Origin: Pseudomonas sp. MH9.2
Lineage (GTDB): Bacteria; Pseudomonadota; Gammaproteobacteria; Pseudomonadales; Pseudomonadaceae
Reading direction: 5' to 3'
Length of the DNA: 64,000 nucleotides
Assembly (NCBI RefSeq): GCF_034353875.1
Contig: NZ_CP133784.1
Location: 2,694,501 to 2,758,500 of the forward strand
Below are positions 54,920-64,000 of the stretch, one piece after another. Numbering within the stretch: position 1 is the stretch's first letter; each line of letters begins with the position of its first letter. The notes below the pieces were generated by a model. The model was given only the letters and a program-made list of their open reading frames with translations, was not told the DNA's origin and did not search any database. The translations under genes and the position numbers were made by a program.

Positions 54920-57097
54920 ATGACTGAACACGTTCAAGTCGGTGGCCTGCAGGTCGCCCAAGTCCTGTTCGACTTCGTGAATAACGAAGCCATCCCTGGA
55001 ACCGGCCTCGACGCCGCGAAGTTCTGGGTCGGTGCAGAGAAAATCATCAATGAACTCGCGCCGAAGAACAAAGCCCTACTCGCCAAGCGTGATGACTTCC
55101 AGGCGCAGATCGATGCCTGGCACCAGTCCCGCAAGGGCGTTGCGCACGACGCTGCGGCTTATAAAGCCTTCCTGCAAGAAATAGGTTATCTGCTGCCAGA
55201 AGCGGCGGACTTCCAGTTGACGACGCAAAACGTCGACGATGAAATTGCCCGCATGGCCGGCCCGCAACTCGTTGTGCCGGTAATGAACGCACGCTTTGCC
55301 CTCAACGCCTCGAATGCGCGTTGGGGTTCGCTGTACGACGCTTTGTACGGCACCGATGCCATCAGCGAAGCGGACGGTGCGGAAAAAGGCAAAGGCTACA
55401 ACAAGGTCCGTGGCGACAAGGTCATTGCCTTCGCTCGTGCCTTCCTCGACGAAGCCGCGCCCCTGGCTGCTGGCTCGCACGTCGACTCAACCGGCTATAA
55501 AATCGTTGACGGCAAACTGGTCATCGCTCTCAAGGGCGGCAGCAACAGCGGCCTCAAAGACGACGCGCAACTGATCGGCTATCGCGGTCAGGCTGAGGCA
55601 CCGACCGCCATCTTGCTCAAGCACAACGGTCTGCATTTCGAAATTCAGATCGACGCCACCAGCCCTGTCGGCCAAACCGACGCAGCCGGCGTCAAAGACG
55701 TGCTGATGGAAGCCGCGCTGACCACCATCATGGACTGCGAAGACTCGATCGCCGCCGTCGACGCTGATGACAAAGTGGTGGTGTACCGCAACTGGCTGGG
55801 CCTGATGAAAGGTGATCTGGCCGAACAGGTGTCCAAGGGCGGCGAGACATTCACCCGTACCATGAACCCCGACCGCACCTACACTGCACCGAATGGCGGC
55901 GAAGTGAGCCTGCACGGTCGTTCGCTGTTGTTCGTGCGGAACGTGGGTCACCTGATGACCATCGACGCCATTCTTGATAAAGACGGCAACGAAGTTCCGG
56001 AAGGTATTCTTGACGGTCTGATGACCAGCCTTGCTGCGATCCACAGCCTCAACGGCAAAAGCACGCTGAAAAACAGCCGCACCGGTTCGGTCTATATCGT
56101 CAAACCGAAAATGCACGGCCCCGAAGAAGCGGCGTTCACCAACGAGCTGTTCGGGCGCATCGAAGGCGTCCTGAACCTGCCACGCAACACGCTCAAAGTC
56201 GGGATCATGGACGAAGAGCGTCGGACCACGGTCAACCTCAAGGCCTGTATCAAGGCTGCCAGTGAGCGCGTGGTGTTCATCAACACCGGCTTCCTCGACC
56301 GCACCGGCGACGAAATCCACACCTCCATGGAAGCAGGCCCAGTCGTGCGTAAAGCACAGATGAAAGCCGAGAAATGGATTGCTGCCTACGAAAACTGGAA
56401 CGTCGATATCGGTTTGAGCTGCGGCCTGCAAGGTCGTGCGCAAATCGGTAAAGGCATGTGGGCCATGCCTGACCTGATGGCGGCGATGCTCGAACAGAAA
56501 ATCGCTCACCCTCTGGCCGGCGCCAACACCGCTTGGGTACCTTCGCCGACCGCTGCTGCGCTGCATGCGCTGCATTACCACAAGGTTGACGTGTTTGCCC
56601 GCCAGGCCGAACTGGCCAAACGCGGTCGCGCCTCGATAGATGACATCCTGACCATCCCGTTGGCGCCAAACACCAACTGGACGGCCGATGAGATCCAGAA
56701 CGAACTGGACAACAACGCCCAAGGCATCCTTGGTTATGTCGTGCGCTGGATCGATCAAGGCGTCGGTTGCTCGAAAGTGCCGGACATCAACGACATCGGC
56801 CTGATGGAAGACCGTGCCACGCTGCGTATCTCCAGCCAACACATCGCCAACTGGTTGCGCCATGGCGTCGTCAGCGAAGCGCAGGTGCTGGAAACCCTCA
56901 AGCGTATGGCACCCGTGGTCGACCGGCAGAATGCCAACGACCCGCTGTATCGCCCGCTGGCCCCGGATTTCGATAGCAATATCGCGTTCCAGGCCGCAGT
57001 AGAGCTGGTGATCGAAGGGACTAAACAGCCCAACGGTTACACCGAGCCGGTGTTGCATCGCCGTCGTCGTGAGTTCAAGGCAAAAAACGGGCTGTAA
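54920..57097 (+). CDS. glcB: Malate synthase G
   Basis: This 725-residue enzyme condenses glyoxylate with acetyl-CoA to malate (glyoxylate/glycolate metabolism). ATG 54920 has GAGG upstream; the longer GTG frame (54908) is not needed. [30 protein letters not shown] (Arg) and [19 protein letters not shown] are family segments, with the catalytic Asp in the C-terminal part. Monomeric form G, not the short form A. It stands alone with a hairpin terminator downstream. Confidence 0.97.
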   Translation: MTEHVQVGGLQVAQVLFDFVNNEAIPGTGLDAAKFWVGAEKIINELAPKNKALLAKRDDFQAQIDAWHQSRKGVAHDAAAYKAFLQEIGYLLPEAADFQLTTQNVDDEIARMAGPQLVVPVMNARFALNASNARWGSLYDALYGTDAISEADGAEKGKGYNKVRGDKVIAFARAFLDEAAPLAAGSHVDSTGYKIVDGKLVIALKGGSNSGLKDDAQLIGYRGQAEAPTAILLKHNGLHFEIQIDATSPVGQTDAAGVKDVLMEAALTTIMDCEDSIAAVDADDKVVVYRNWLGLMKGDLAEQVSKGGETFTRTMNPDRTYTAPNGGEVSLHGRSLLFVRNVGHLMTIDAILDKDGNEVPEGILDGLMTSLAAIHSLNGKSTLKNSRTGSVYIVKPKMHGPEEAAFTNELFGRIEGVLNLPRNTLKVGIMDEERRTTVNLKACIKAASERVVFINTGFLDRTGDEIHTSMEAGPVVRKAQMKAEKWIAAYENWNVDIGLSCGLQGRAQIGKGMWAMPDLMAAMLEQKIAHPLAGANTAWVPSPTAAALHALHYHKVDVFARQAELAKRGRASIDDILTIPLAPNTNWTADEIQNELDNNAQGILGYVVRWIDQGVGCSKVPDINDIGLMEDRATLRISSQHIANWLRHGVVSEAQVLETLKRMAPVVDRQNANDPLYRPLAPDFDSNIAFQAAVELVIEGTKQPNGYTEPVLHRRRREFKAKNGL

Positions 57098-57104
57098 GCT
57101 GCAA

Positions 57105-57131
57105 AATGCGGTGTGTCTGACACACCGCATT
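57105..57131 (+). terminator. Hairpin behind glcB
   Basis: AATGCGGTGTGTC and GACACACCGCATT form a perfect inverted repeat just behind the stop codon, with a one-base centre. It has no clear U-run, but sits where a terminator would be expected between convergent genes. Confidence 0.6.
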
Positions 57132-57183
57132 CGCTTCCCACAGGGAATCGCGATTTTCTGTGGGAGCGAATTCACTCGCGAAT
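57130..57183. repeat. REP element pair (REPIN-like)
   Basis: ATTCGCTTCCCACAG and CTGTGGGAGCGAAT are inverted copies (one base difference) 15 bases apart, and the second continues to TCACTCGCGAAT. TGTGGGAGCGAATTCACTCG is the familiar REP sequence of P. fluorescens/P. putida genomes. Two inverted REPs in this close distance form a REPIN. Confidence 0.75.
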
Positions 57184-57212
57184 AGCTGTACTCGCTCTAC
57201 CTGATACCCCTC

Positions 57213-57659
57213 TCACTCCATCCTCAACTCACGCTTGACCAACGCCAGCAACTGCTTGGTATTGATCGGCTTGAGCAAAAAATCCACCACACTCAAGTGC
57301 ATCGCCGCGATGGCGTCTTTCACGTTGGCGTCGCCGGAAACAATGATGATCGGCAGCGCCGCACGCTCGGACTCACGCACCTGACGAATCAAGTCCAGCC
57401 CACTGCACGGCGCCATCTTCAGATCGGTGATCAACAAACCGATGGATTCACGGGTGTTCAGCAGGTTCAACGCCATATTGCCACTGGCCGCTGTGAGACA
57501 CCTGATGCCATTGAGGCTGAGAATCTCGGCCAATACCTCACGCGCGTCTTTATTATCATCGACGATCAGCACCCGCTGTTGCGCAGGCTCATCAGGCGCT
57601 TGCATCACCTGATTGAGGGCCTCGCGCTCTTCATCGCTCAAAATATCGAGGTCAGGCAT
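57213..57659 (-). CDS. Single-domain response regulator
   Basis: This 148-residue protein is a receiver with a short N-terminal extension (MPDLDILSDEEREALNQV). The phospho-acceptor Asp is in LLITDLKMAPCSGLDLI, with VLIVDDNKDAREVL as the acidic pair and SGDANVKDAI and LLKPINTKQLL as the Thr/Ser and Lys region. No output domain. It may act as a phosphate sink or protein partner for the CBS/DUF294 protein divergent from it (gap 262 bases). Confidence 0.85.
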   Translation of the reverse strand: MPDLDILSDEEREALNQVMQAPDEPAQQRVLIVDDNKDAREVLAEILSLNGIRCLTAASGNMALNLLNTRESIGLLITDLKMAPCSGLDLIRQVRESERAALPIIIVSGDANVKDAIAAMHLSVVDFLLKPINTKQLLALVKRELRME

Positions 57660-57921
57660 ACACTCTCATTCCTATCCAAAGCCCTGCTCAGACAGCGGAT
57701 TGCCCTGATTTCGCGGTACGTCTCGTCGGCTTTTTACGTCCATGCTCACCTGCGAAACACACGATAACCACTGCGCCAATTTATGCGAACCCCGTTGGAT
57801 TAAGTTAAGCATTTTTCAGCGATCCTAGACTTACGTCCAATGGGCACTGCCCTGCAAGCGGCCGACCATGAACCTCTAAAACCCATTCGATAAAAATCGA
57901 CAAAAAAGTGCGGTAGTGGTC

Positions 57922-59856
57922 ATGAGCAAAGCGGATGCTTTCACCCAGGCAGGCAAAACGGCGGTGTTGCAGAACATTCAGGGCACGATTCAGTTCTTGC
58001 AAAAATTCCCCCCGTTCAATCAGATGGAAAACGCTCACCTCGCGTATCTGGTCGAACAGTGCCAACTGCGTTTTTACGCGACGGGCGAAAGCATCATCAA
58101 GCCCAGTGAGGGACCGGTAGAGCACTTTTACATCGTCAAGCAAGGTCGCGTGGTCGGCGAACGCCCTCATGCAGTCAAGAGTGGCACCGAAACTACGTTC
58201 GAGATCACCACCGGGGAATGCTTCCCCTTGGCGGCGTTGCTGGGCGAGCGGGCTACCCGCACCGAGCATCTGGCGGCCGAAGACACCTTTTGCCTGCAAC
58301 TGAACAAGCTCGCCTTCATCAAGCTGTTTGCCCTCTCCAACACCTTCCGTGATTTCGCCTTGCGCGGGGTCAGCAGCCTGCTCGACCAAGTCAATCAACA
58401 GGTTCAACAGCGCGCCGTGGAGACCCTCGGCATGCAGTATTCGTTGAACACGCGGCTCGGCGAATTGGCCATGCGTCATCCCGTGACGTGCAGCCATGAC
58501 ACGCCTTTGCGGGCGGCAGTCAAGCTGATGCACGATCAGCAAGTGGGCAGCATCGTGATTGTCGACGAGCGCAAGACACCGCTGGGCATCTTTACCCTGC
58601 GTGATTTGCGCCAAGTGGTGGCCGATGGCGTTGAGGACTTGGGCCTACCCATCGAACAGCGAATGACTCAGTCGCCATTTTTTCTCAGCCCCGATGCCAC
58701 CGCCTTCGATGCCGCCATCGCTATGACCGAACGGCATATCGCCCACGTTTGCCTGGTCAAGGACAAGCGCTTGTGCGGCGTGGTGTCCGAGCGCGACTTG
58801 TTCTCTTTGCAACGCGTGGACCTGGTGCATTTGGCACGGACCATCCGCACCGCCCCACGCATTGAAAGCCTGGTCAACCTGCGCGGGGAAATCGTGCAAT
58901 TGGTCGACCGCATGCTTGCCCACGGAGCCTCGTCGACCCAGATTACCCAGATTATCACCCTGCTCAACGACCACACGGTGTCCAGGGTCATCGAGCTGAC
59001 GCTGGCAGAAAAAGGCGACCCCGGCATCGCGTTCACCTGGCTGTGCTTCGGCAGTGAAGGCCGTCGCGAACAGACGCTGCTCACCGACCAGGACAACGGC
59101 ATCCTGTTCGAAGCCCGCGACGCCGCACACGCGGCTGAAATCCGTGGGAAGTTATTGCCTCTGGCGCAACAGATCAACCAAAGCCTGGCGCAGTGCGGAT
59201 TTACCCTGTGCAAGGGCAACATCATGGCCGGCAACCCGGACCTGTGCCTGTCCCGCGCGGAATGGTCACGGCGCTTCAGCGCGTTCATTCGCGAGGCTAC
59301 ACCTGAAAACCTGCTGGCCTCGACGATTTATTTCGACTTGCGGGTGGTGTGGGGCAATGAGCAAGGCGCCGATCAACTGCGCCAGGAAATTCTTGATCAA
59401 ATTGCCGACAACCGCCTGTTCCAGCGCATGATGGCCGAAAATGCGCTTCGTCATCAGCCGCCCGTGGGGCGCTTCCGTGACTTCGTGCTCGCGCGCAAAG
59501 GCGGTGAAAAAGCCACGCTTGACCTTAAAGTCCAGGGTCTGACCCCCTTTGTCGACGGCGCCCGCCTATTGGCCTTGTCCAATGGCATCGAAGCCAGCAA
59601 CACCTTGGAACGCTTTCGTCAATTGGTCGCCAAAGGTGTGATCGAACCGCTCGACGGTGCCGCCTATGAAGAGGCCTATCACTTCATTCAGCAAACCCGC
59701 ATGCAGCAACATCAAATGCAAAGCCGGCAAAATCAGCCGTACTCCAACCGGGTCGACCCGGACATTCTCAACCACCTGGACCGACGAATTCTGCGTGAGT
59801 CGCTGCGCCAGGCCCAACGCCTGCAAAGCAGCCTGACGCTGCGTTATCAGCTATGA
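57922..59856 (+). CDS. cNMP-binding/CBS/DUF294 nucleotidyltransferase-like protein
   Basis: This 644-residue protein starts at ATG 57922. It has four parts in order: a cyclic-nucleotide-binding-like domain (residues about 20-145), a pair of CBS domains (about 170-285: LMHDQQVGSIVIVDE, HVCLVKDKRLCGVVSERD), a DUF294 nucleotidyltransferase domain (FGSEGRREQTLLTDQDNG with the GS...D.D motif), and a DUF294 C-terminal domain. It is associated with exonuclease DnaQ-like genes across proteobacteria. It could be a GlnD-like nucleotidyltransferase that senses nucleotides; substrate unknown. Its stop overlaps the exonuclease by four bases. Confidence 0.88.
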   Translation: MSKADAFTQAGKTAVLQNIQGTIQFLQKFPPFNQMENAHLAYLVEQCQLRFYATGESIIKPSEGPVEHFYIVKQGRVVGERPHAVKSGTETTFEITTGECFPLAALLGERATRTEHLAAEDTFCLQLNKLAFIKLFALSNTFRDFALRGVSSLLDQVNQQVQQRAVETLGMQYSLNTRLGELAMRHPVTCSHDTPLRAAVKLMHDQQVGSIVIVDERKTPLGIFTLRDLRQVVADGVEDLGLPIEQRMTQSPFFLSPDATAFDAAIAMTERHIAHVCLVKDKRLCGVVSERDLFSLQRVDLVHLARTIRTAPRIESLVNLRGEIVQLVDRMLAHGASSTQITQIITLLNDHTVSRVIELTLAEKGDPGIAFTWLCFGSEGRREQTLLTDQDNGILFEARDAAHAAEIRGKLLPLAQQINQSLAQCGFTLCKGNIMAGNPDLCLSRAEWSRRFSAFIREATPENLLASTIYFDLRVVWGNEQGADQLRQEILDQIADNRLFQRMMAENALRHQPPVGRFRDFVLARKGGEKATLDLKVQGLTPFVDGARLLALSNGIEASNTLERFRQLVAKGVIEPLDGAAYEEAYHFIQQTRMQQHQMQSRQNQPYSNRVDPDILNHLDRRILRESLRQAQRLQSSLTLRYQL

Positions 59857-60566
59857 ATCTGAATCTATTCGGTTGGCTACGCCCGCACGCCCCTCACTTG
59901 AACGCACACCAACAGCAACGGCTGGAGCAGCTACTGCCCTGTGCCGCGCTCAACAAGAGTCCGCTGCGCCAACAACGCTGGGTGGTCCTGGACCTGGAAA
60001 CCACGGGATTGAACCTGAACCGTGATCAAGTGCTGTCGATTGGCGCGGTGGTGATCGAGGACGGTGCCATCGACCTTTCTCAACAGTTCGAGCGGACCTT
60101 GCTGCGCTCGGATCACAAGGTCAGCCCCAGCGTGTTGATTCACGGTCTGGGCCCCAGCGCCATTGCCGCCGGCTGCGACCCGGCTGATGCCCTTCTGGAC
60201 CTGATGGAGTTCGTCGGCAGTAGCCCGATAATGGCGTTTCATGCGGCGTTTGACCGGCACATGCTCGGCCGCGCCTTGAAAGACAGCCTCGGTTATCGCT
60301 TGCAGCACAGCTTTTTCGATGTCGCCGAGATGGCGCCGATGCTTTGCCCTCAGGCGCACATTCGTAAGGGTGGGCTGGACGCCTGGACCGCGTTCTTCGG
60401 CCTGCAAGCCGGCGAACGTCATCACGCCAGCGCCGACGCATTGGTCACCGCCGAGTTGGCGCTGATTCTGTTCAGCTACGCCCGCCGCCAACAAATCGAC
60501 AGCCCGGCAAGCCTCGACCAACAATTGAGCCACTGGCGCAAACGCCAGGAAACTCATTCGTTTTAA
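59853..60566 (+). CDS. DnaQ-like 3'-5' exonuclease
   Basis: This 237-residue protein has the three Exo motifs of the DEDDh family: ExoI VVLDLETTGLN, ExoII AFHAAFDRHML, and ExoIII HHASADALVTAEL with the catalytic His. It is translationally coupled to the CBS/DUF294 protein by an ATGA overlap; this pair is conserved in pseudomonads. The task may be in nucleic acid proofreading or signal nucleotide turnover. Confidence 0.88.
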   Translation: MNLNLFGWLRPHAPHLNAHQQQRLEQLLPCAALNKSPLRQQRWVVLDLETTGLNLNRDQVLSIGAVVIEDGAIDLSQQFERTLLRSDHKVSPSVLIHGLGPSAIAAGCDPADALLDLMEFVGSSPIMAFHAAFDRHMLGRALKDSLGYRLQHSFFDVAEMAPMLCPQAHIRKGGLDAWTAFFGLQAGERHHASADALVTAELALILFSYARRQQIDSPASLDQQLSHWRKRQETHSF

Positions 60567-60786
60567 GTGCCGTTGGTATTCAGTCCAAAGCCCCCAAAGT
60601 GAGCTGATTGGCGTGGTGACGCCGATCTGCGCGACAGTGGGTGGAACATGTTGTCTTGGGTCGGGATGGAGTGCCGATACGCCTTAGTGTTAGTGCGCGG
60701 GGGATTGTTGGCGCGTTGACGGATCGTCATTGCGGACAATCCACACGCTGATTAGTCTAGGCTCCTGTCTCATCCGAGGAATTCCC

Positions 60787-61416
60787 ATGTCCGTTCCCAG
60801 CATGACCTTGTTCTACAACCTGGCATCGCCCTTTGCGCGCAAAGTGCTGATCCTGCTGCACGAGACCGGGCAACTTGATCGAGTGGCGTTGCTGCCGACG
60901 CAGGTCAGCCCTGTCAGTCCGGACGCAGCGCTCAATCAGGACAATCCGGCTGGCAAGTTGCCGGCGCTGCGTTTGGCTGACGGCAATGTGATTCATGACA
61001 GCCGGGTGATTCTCGAATACCTCGACACCCAGCATGTCGGCAATCCACTGATTCCGCGTGAAGGCTCGGCGCGCTGGAGACGTTTGACCCTGGCATCTCT
61101 GGCCGACGCGCTGCTCGATGCGGCGCTGCTGATTCGGTATGAAACCGCCCTGCGGCCGCCGGAGAAACACTGGGACCTGTGGCTGGACAACCAAGCCGAA
61201 AAAATCCGCCGCTCCCTGGCGTATTTCGAACAGAACGCAATCGCCGAACTCAGTTCGCATTTCGACATCGCCGCCATCAGCGTCGCTGCCGCCCTGGGCT
61301 ATCTGGATTTCCGTCAACCTGATCTGGACTGGCGCAACAGCTGCCCACAGCTGGCCAACTGGTTTGCCGACGTCAGCCAGCGGCCATCAATGCAGAGCAC
61401 GCAGCCGCCGGTTTAA
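60787..61416 (+). CDS. Glutathione S-transferase family protein
   Basis: This 209-residue protein starts at ATG 60787 (MSVPSMTLFYNLASPFARKV) with AGGA upstream. The thioredoxin-like N-terminal domain has the Ser/Phe active-site stretch NLASPFARKVLILL, PAGKLPALRLADG with the cis-Pro and IHDSRVILEYLD with the glutathione-binding Asp-Ser. The helical C-terminal domain follows from residue 85. The exact substrate is unknown. Confidence 0.85.
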   Translation: MSVPSMTLFYNLASPFARKVLILLHETGQLDRVALLPTQVSPVSPDAALNQDNPAGKLPALRLADGNVIHDSRVILEYLDTQHVGNPLIPREGSARWRRLTLASLADALLDAALLIRYETALRPPEKHWDLWLDNQAEKIRRSLAYFEQNAIAELSSHFDIAAISVAAALGYLDFRQPDLDWRNSCPQLANWFADVSQRPSMQSTQPPV

Positions 61417-61481
61417 GGTTTTATGTGCAGAGACGGGCGACGCCTGCCACGCCGTCTTCGCGAAAGGGTCTCAGCCGCAGA

Positions 61482-61979
61482 TCAGCAATCAGGTTTGTCT
61501 GCGGTATAACGACGCGCCGGATTGACTGCGGCACCGAATTCACGAAGGGCCTTGGCACCGATCAGCAGCGGATAATTGAAGCTGCTGCGGTCGGTCAGGT
61601 TGACCTCGACCGTGCGCTTGACCTTGCCCAGGCACAGTTCCAGATCGACGACCGGGCGTTTGCTCGGATCGGCGCTTTCTTCGTCATCTTCCTCGGAGCG
61701 GGTCTTGATCTTGCTGATCCGCGCGACCTTGTGCTCGTAGACCTTGTCGCTGGCACCTTTGGTCGCGAGGCGGAAGCGCACCCAGTCTGCGCCATCCCGT
61801 TTGAACATCTCGATGTCCTTGGCCGACAGCGACGCAGTCAGGGCGCCCGTGTCCATTTTCGCCTGGAGGGTTTCACCGATTTCCGGTACCCCGATGTATT
61901 CGTAGCGACCGTACAACGTTGGCTCAGCGGCCATCACAGGGAGGGCCAGCAGAGACAACAGGGCCAGGATTGATTTCAC
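61482..61979 (-). CDS. Retropepsin-like aspartic protease, RimK-associated type
   Basis: This 165-residue exported protein has the signal peptide MKSILALLSLLALPVMA. Mature residues include AKMDTGALTASLSAKD with the DTG active site of retropepsins, then SSFNYPLLIGAKAL, the second half of the fold. It belongs to the family often annotated as ATP-dependent zinc protease or RimK-associated protein. The D(S/T)G catalytic motif is intact, so an aspartic protease role in the envelope is likely. Confidence 0.82.
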   Translation of the reverse strand: MKSILALLSLLALPVMAAEPTLYGRYEYIGVPEIGETLQAKMDTGALTASLSAKDIEMFKRDGADWVRFRLATKGASDKVYEHKVARISKIKTRSEEDDEESADPSKRPVVDLELCLGKVKRTVEVNLTDRSSFNYPLLIGAKALREFGAAVNPARRYTADKPDC

Positions 61980-62117
61980 GTAGGGATTCCTCTAAATGGA
62001 TGAAGCCTGTTCGCAGTAATTACGTGCCGCCAGCATAGATACCCGCACGTGAAACATTCGTAAACAGAGACAACGTACGCACCGTCGCCTTGCACGACGA
62101 TGCGTCAAACGGGTGAC

Positions 62118-62663
62118 TCAGCTACCGACATTCCACAGGCTACCCAAGCTTTGCAGCGCTGAACCGCTGGCGCCTTGCTGACCCAGGTATTGCAGGATCA
62201 ACGGGGCGAACTGGCCCACCATACTGCTGTCCATGCCCAGCGCACCGAACGCCGAGTTGACGTCCGCCATGCTCTTGACGTTGCCCAGCGCGCCGGTCAC
62301 CGCCGAACCACCCGAGTTTCCCATCAGACCGCCCAAACTGCCCAAACTGCCCAACGCGCCAGCACCGGACAATTGATCCAGACCCGGGACAGACTTGGTC
62401 AGCTGTGAATAGTCGTTGCCGCTCAATTTATTCTTGGCCAGGCCCAATAACGCGCCGGTACCGCCGACGGCTTGTTCAGGGGTCACGTTGAGCGTTCCCA
62501 AGGTACTGAGCAAATCGGTCGTTTGAGGCGTAGGCGCGACGTTCTGATTGCCCCCGGCAGCTCCTGAAACCACGTTGGCCGCATCACTCAGATTGAAAGC
62601 GAAGACCGAGTTCGCCGCCAAAGTCATTAGCGTAGCCAGTGCAAAACCGCGTGAAACCTTCAT
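62118..62663 (-). CDS. Secreted DUF2780 protein
   Basis: This 181-residue protein starts at ATG 62663. It has a signal peptide (MKVSRGFALATLMTLAANSVFA), a Gly/Ser/Leu-rich centre and repeats such as ALGSLGSLGGLMGNSGGS (about residues 103-120). DUF2780 family proteins are periplasmic or secreted with no known role. It is convergent with the retropepsin gene and divergent from the ECF sigma factor. Confidence 0.75.
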   Translation of the reverse strand: MKVSRGFALATLMTLAANSVFAFNLSDAANVVSGAAGGNQNVAPTPQTTDLLSTLGTLNVTPEQAVGGTGALLGLAKNKLSGNDYSQLTKSVPGLDQLSGAGALGSLGSLGGLMGNSGGSAVTGALGNVKSMADVNSAFGALGMDSSMVGQFAPLILQYLGQQGASGSALQSLGSLWNVGS

Positions 62664-62925
62664 ACAAACAACCTCGTCAGCCATGGAGTCCGGCGAATTG
62701 CCGGCATAAAACTGAACAGTTGGACCACAACATAAGCCTGATTGTTCCCTTGCGCCGTCCGGTTAAAACACCCTTGAGCCGGGCTGCCTGATTGGGCATC
62801 CCCGCTTCTCCATCGACAAGAAAGAGAGCTCCTGGGTGGATGGAACAGCGGCTCAATCTGGACTACCCTGCCATGGACTTGGCAAACTGCACAGCGCACC
62901 TCTTCACCTTGTCTGGAGAACCACT

Positions 62926-63474
62926 ATTTCCTCTGACGACGCCGATGAACTCCGGCAACTGCTGGCTGAATGCACACTCGGTAACCGGCAAGCTTTTGAA
63001 AATCTCTATCGACGGGTTTCAAAACGCCTGTTCGCTGTCGCCCTGCGTTGCATGAACCGTAGTGATCTGGCCGAAGAAGTGTTGCAGGAAAGCTTTGTGC
63101 GCATCTGGCACAACGCCTCGCGTTACGACGGCAATCTGTCGGCACCGATGACGTGGATGATCAGCATCACCCGCAATCAGGCCATTGACCAGTTGCGCAA
63201 ACACCGTGAAGTACCGCTCACCGAAGAACAAGCAGACATACTCTTCGACGACAGCCCGAGTGCCCACGAACAACTCGACAGTCAACGTGAAGCACAGGCG
63301 TTGCAGCACTGCCTGGATATGCTTGAAGGCATGCAGCGCACATCGATCGTCACTGCTTATTTCCAGGGGGTGTCCTATGCCGATCTGGCCATGCAATTGG
63401 CGGCGCCGCTCGGTTCAGTAAAGTCCTGGATTCGCCGAGGCATGGAGCGCCTGCGCAGGTGCCTTGAATCATGA
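62926..63474 (+). CDS. ECF sigma factor with a probable ATT start
   Basis: This is an ECF sigma-70 factor of about 182 residues. Region 2 (GNRQAFENLYRRVSKRLFAV, EVLQESFVRIWHNASRY, PMTWMISITRNQAIDQLRKH) and region 4 (LEGMQRTSIVTAYFQGVSYADLA, GSVKSWIRRGMERLRR) are complete. The frame is open upstream to a GTG at 62836 that lacks a ribosome site. GGAG lies seven bases before ATT 62926, which gives the usual N-terminus (SSDDADELRQLLAECTLG). No ATG or TTG is in place. It overlaps the anti-sigma gene by four bases. Confidence 0.8.
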   Translation: MSSDDADELRQLLAECTLGNRQAFENLYRRVSKRLFAVALRCMNRSDLAEEVLQESFVRIWHNASRYDGNLSAPMTWMISITRNQAIDQLRKHREVPLTEEQADILFDDSPSAHEQLDSQREAQALQHCLDMLEGMQRTSIVTAYFQGVSYADLAMQLAAPLGSVKSWIRRGMERLRRCLES

Positions 63475-64000
63475 ATTACCAACAACCTGCTCTACGCCGC
63501 GCCCTCGCCGCCGACTATGCCATTGGCTTGATGCCGCTTACCGCGCGCCGCCGATTCGAACACCTGCTGCTGGACGATCCAGGCTTGCGCGCCGAACTGG
63601 CGCAGTGGCAGACCACCCTTGCCACGCTCACCGCCCCACTGCCAGAACACCCAGTGCCCGACCACGTCTGGCACGCCATCGAGGCCCGGATCGACCCGCA
63701 AAAACTGCACATCCCGGCCAAACGTCCGTTCTGGAACTGGCTGCGCGTGACCGCCGTCGCCTGCTCACTCGTCGTCGCAATCATCGCGGGCGTCCTCTAC
63801 AACCGCGACACCCTCAACTACAGCGCCACACTGATGGCGGTCAATCAGCAACCCGCGATCAGTGTTCAGGCCTACAGCCACTATCTGAACGTCGCGCCCC
63901 TGGCCCTGCCTTCCGTCGAAACGGGGCGCAGCCTGGAGCTGTGGGCCATCCCGGCAGATGGAAAACCGGTCTCCCTCGGCCTGTTGCCCGCACACGGCAA
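63471..64000 (+). CDS. RskA-like anti-sigma factor, 3' end outside the window
   Basis: At least 176 residues are encoded from ATG 63471; the frame remains open to base 64000. The N-terminal cytoplasmic part (RRALAADYAIGLMPLTARRR, residues 9-28) is the sigma-binding anti-sigma-K type, without a zinc motif. One membrane span is at about 85-106 (NWLRVTAVACSLVVAIIAGVL). The periplasmic domain begins with YNRDTLNYSATLMAVNQQPA and continues past the window edge; SLELWAIPADGKPVSLGLLP is the RskA C-terminal domain signature. It holds the preceding sigma factor inactive. Confidence 0.88.
   Translation, partial: MNYQQPALRRALAADYAIGLMPLTARRRFEHLLLDDPGLRAELAQWQTTLATLTAPLPEHPVPDHVWHAIEARIDPQKLHIPAKRPFWNWLRVTAVACSLVVAIIAGVLYNRDTLNYSATLMAVNQQPAISVQAYSHYLNVAPLALPSVETGRSLELWAIPADGKPVSLGLLPAHG

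Noticed and set aside
55487..57175. 562-residue open frame on the minus strand opposite glcB
   Set aside because: It is the antisense shadow of malate synthase G, whose motifs are clear.
1..64000. CRISPR arrays, IS elements and rRNA genes
   Set aside because: No repeat-spacer pattern, no transposase motif and no rRNA sequence was found; the only tandem repeats of note are the 22-base iterons.

Overview
The window comes from a Pseudomonas chromosome, most like the P. fluorescens/P. putida group. The evidence is gene content and order: davBA, pqqFABCDE with its peptidase and MOSC neighbours, a GacA-dependent rsmY-type small RNA beside paralogous acyl-CoA dehydrogenases, bioBFHCD, glcB and the CBS/DUF294 protein with its exonuclease. 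The codon use is GC-rich and there is a Pseudomonas-type REP element. No species can be named from sequence alone.

Bases 1 to about 12016 are the right-hand end of an integrated element. Its right border is a 46-base copy of the 3' half of a tRNA-Met gene (11971-12016) followed by a native-looking terminator, so the intact tRNA and probably the integrase lie to the left, outside the window. The element carries plasmid-type genes: a TrfA-like replication initiator with five 22-base iterons directly behind it, a MobC-like mobilisation protein and a CoiA-like nuclease. It also carries a HipBA toxin-antitoxin pair with its operator, and a three-gene cassette of a GHKL (MORC/MutL-like) ATPase, an unrecognised Rossmann/SAM-like protein and a DNA cytosine-5 methyltransferase. 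The cassette is AT-rich and looks like a defence or restriction-like system; its ATPase gene is broken at a T7 tract. This is the best candidate for something little described.

Bases 12.1-22.5 kb hold signalling genes (HD-GYP protein, two chemoreceptors). Next come an ECF sigma factor and zinc anti-sigma factor divergent from a Tat-exported metallophosphoesterase and a cupredoxin, with matching GGAATA-N17-GTT(G)ATA promoters on both sides. An MHS-type transporter and an APS kinase follow.

Bases 22-35.2 kb are the lysine delta-aminovaleramide pathway (Lrp regulator, davB, davA) followed by PQQ biosynthesis (pqqF, pqqA, attenuator, pqqBCDE), an S9 peptidase, a MOSC protein, a truncated aminotransferase-like protein and a LysR regulator. 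At 35.2-43.2 kb lie rsmY with its GacA box, three paralogous acyl-CoA dehydrogenases (one behind two PsrA-like boxes), a membrane diguanylate cyclase and a small flagellar rod-like protein. The biotin operon bioBFHCD runs leftward from 48.0 to 43.4 kb.

Bases 48-64 kb are ordinary core genes: ComF, a ModE/TOBE regulator, a PhoX-like phosphatase, SrkA, RarD, a GcvR-like ACT protein, malate synthase G, a lone receiver protein, a cNMP/CBS/DUF294 protein plus DnaQ-like exonuclease, a glutathione S-transferase, a retropepsin-like protease and a DUF2780 protein. The window ends in an ECF sigma factor that probably starts at ATT and its RskA-type anti-sigma factor, which runs off the right edge.
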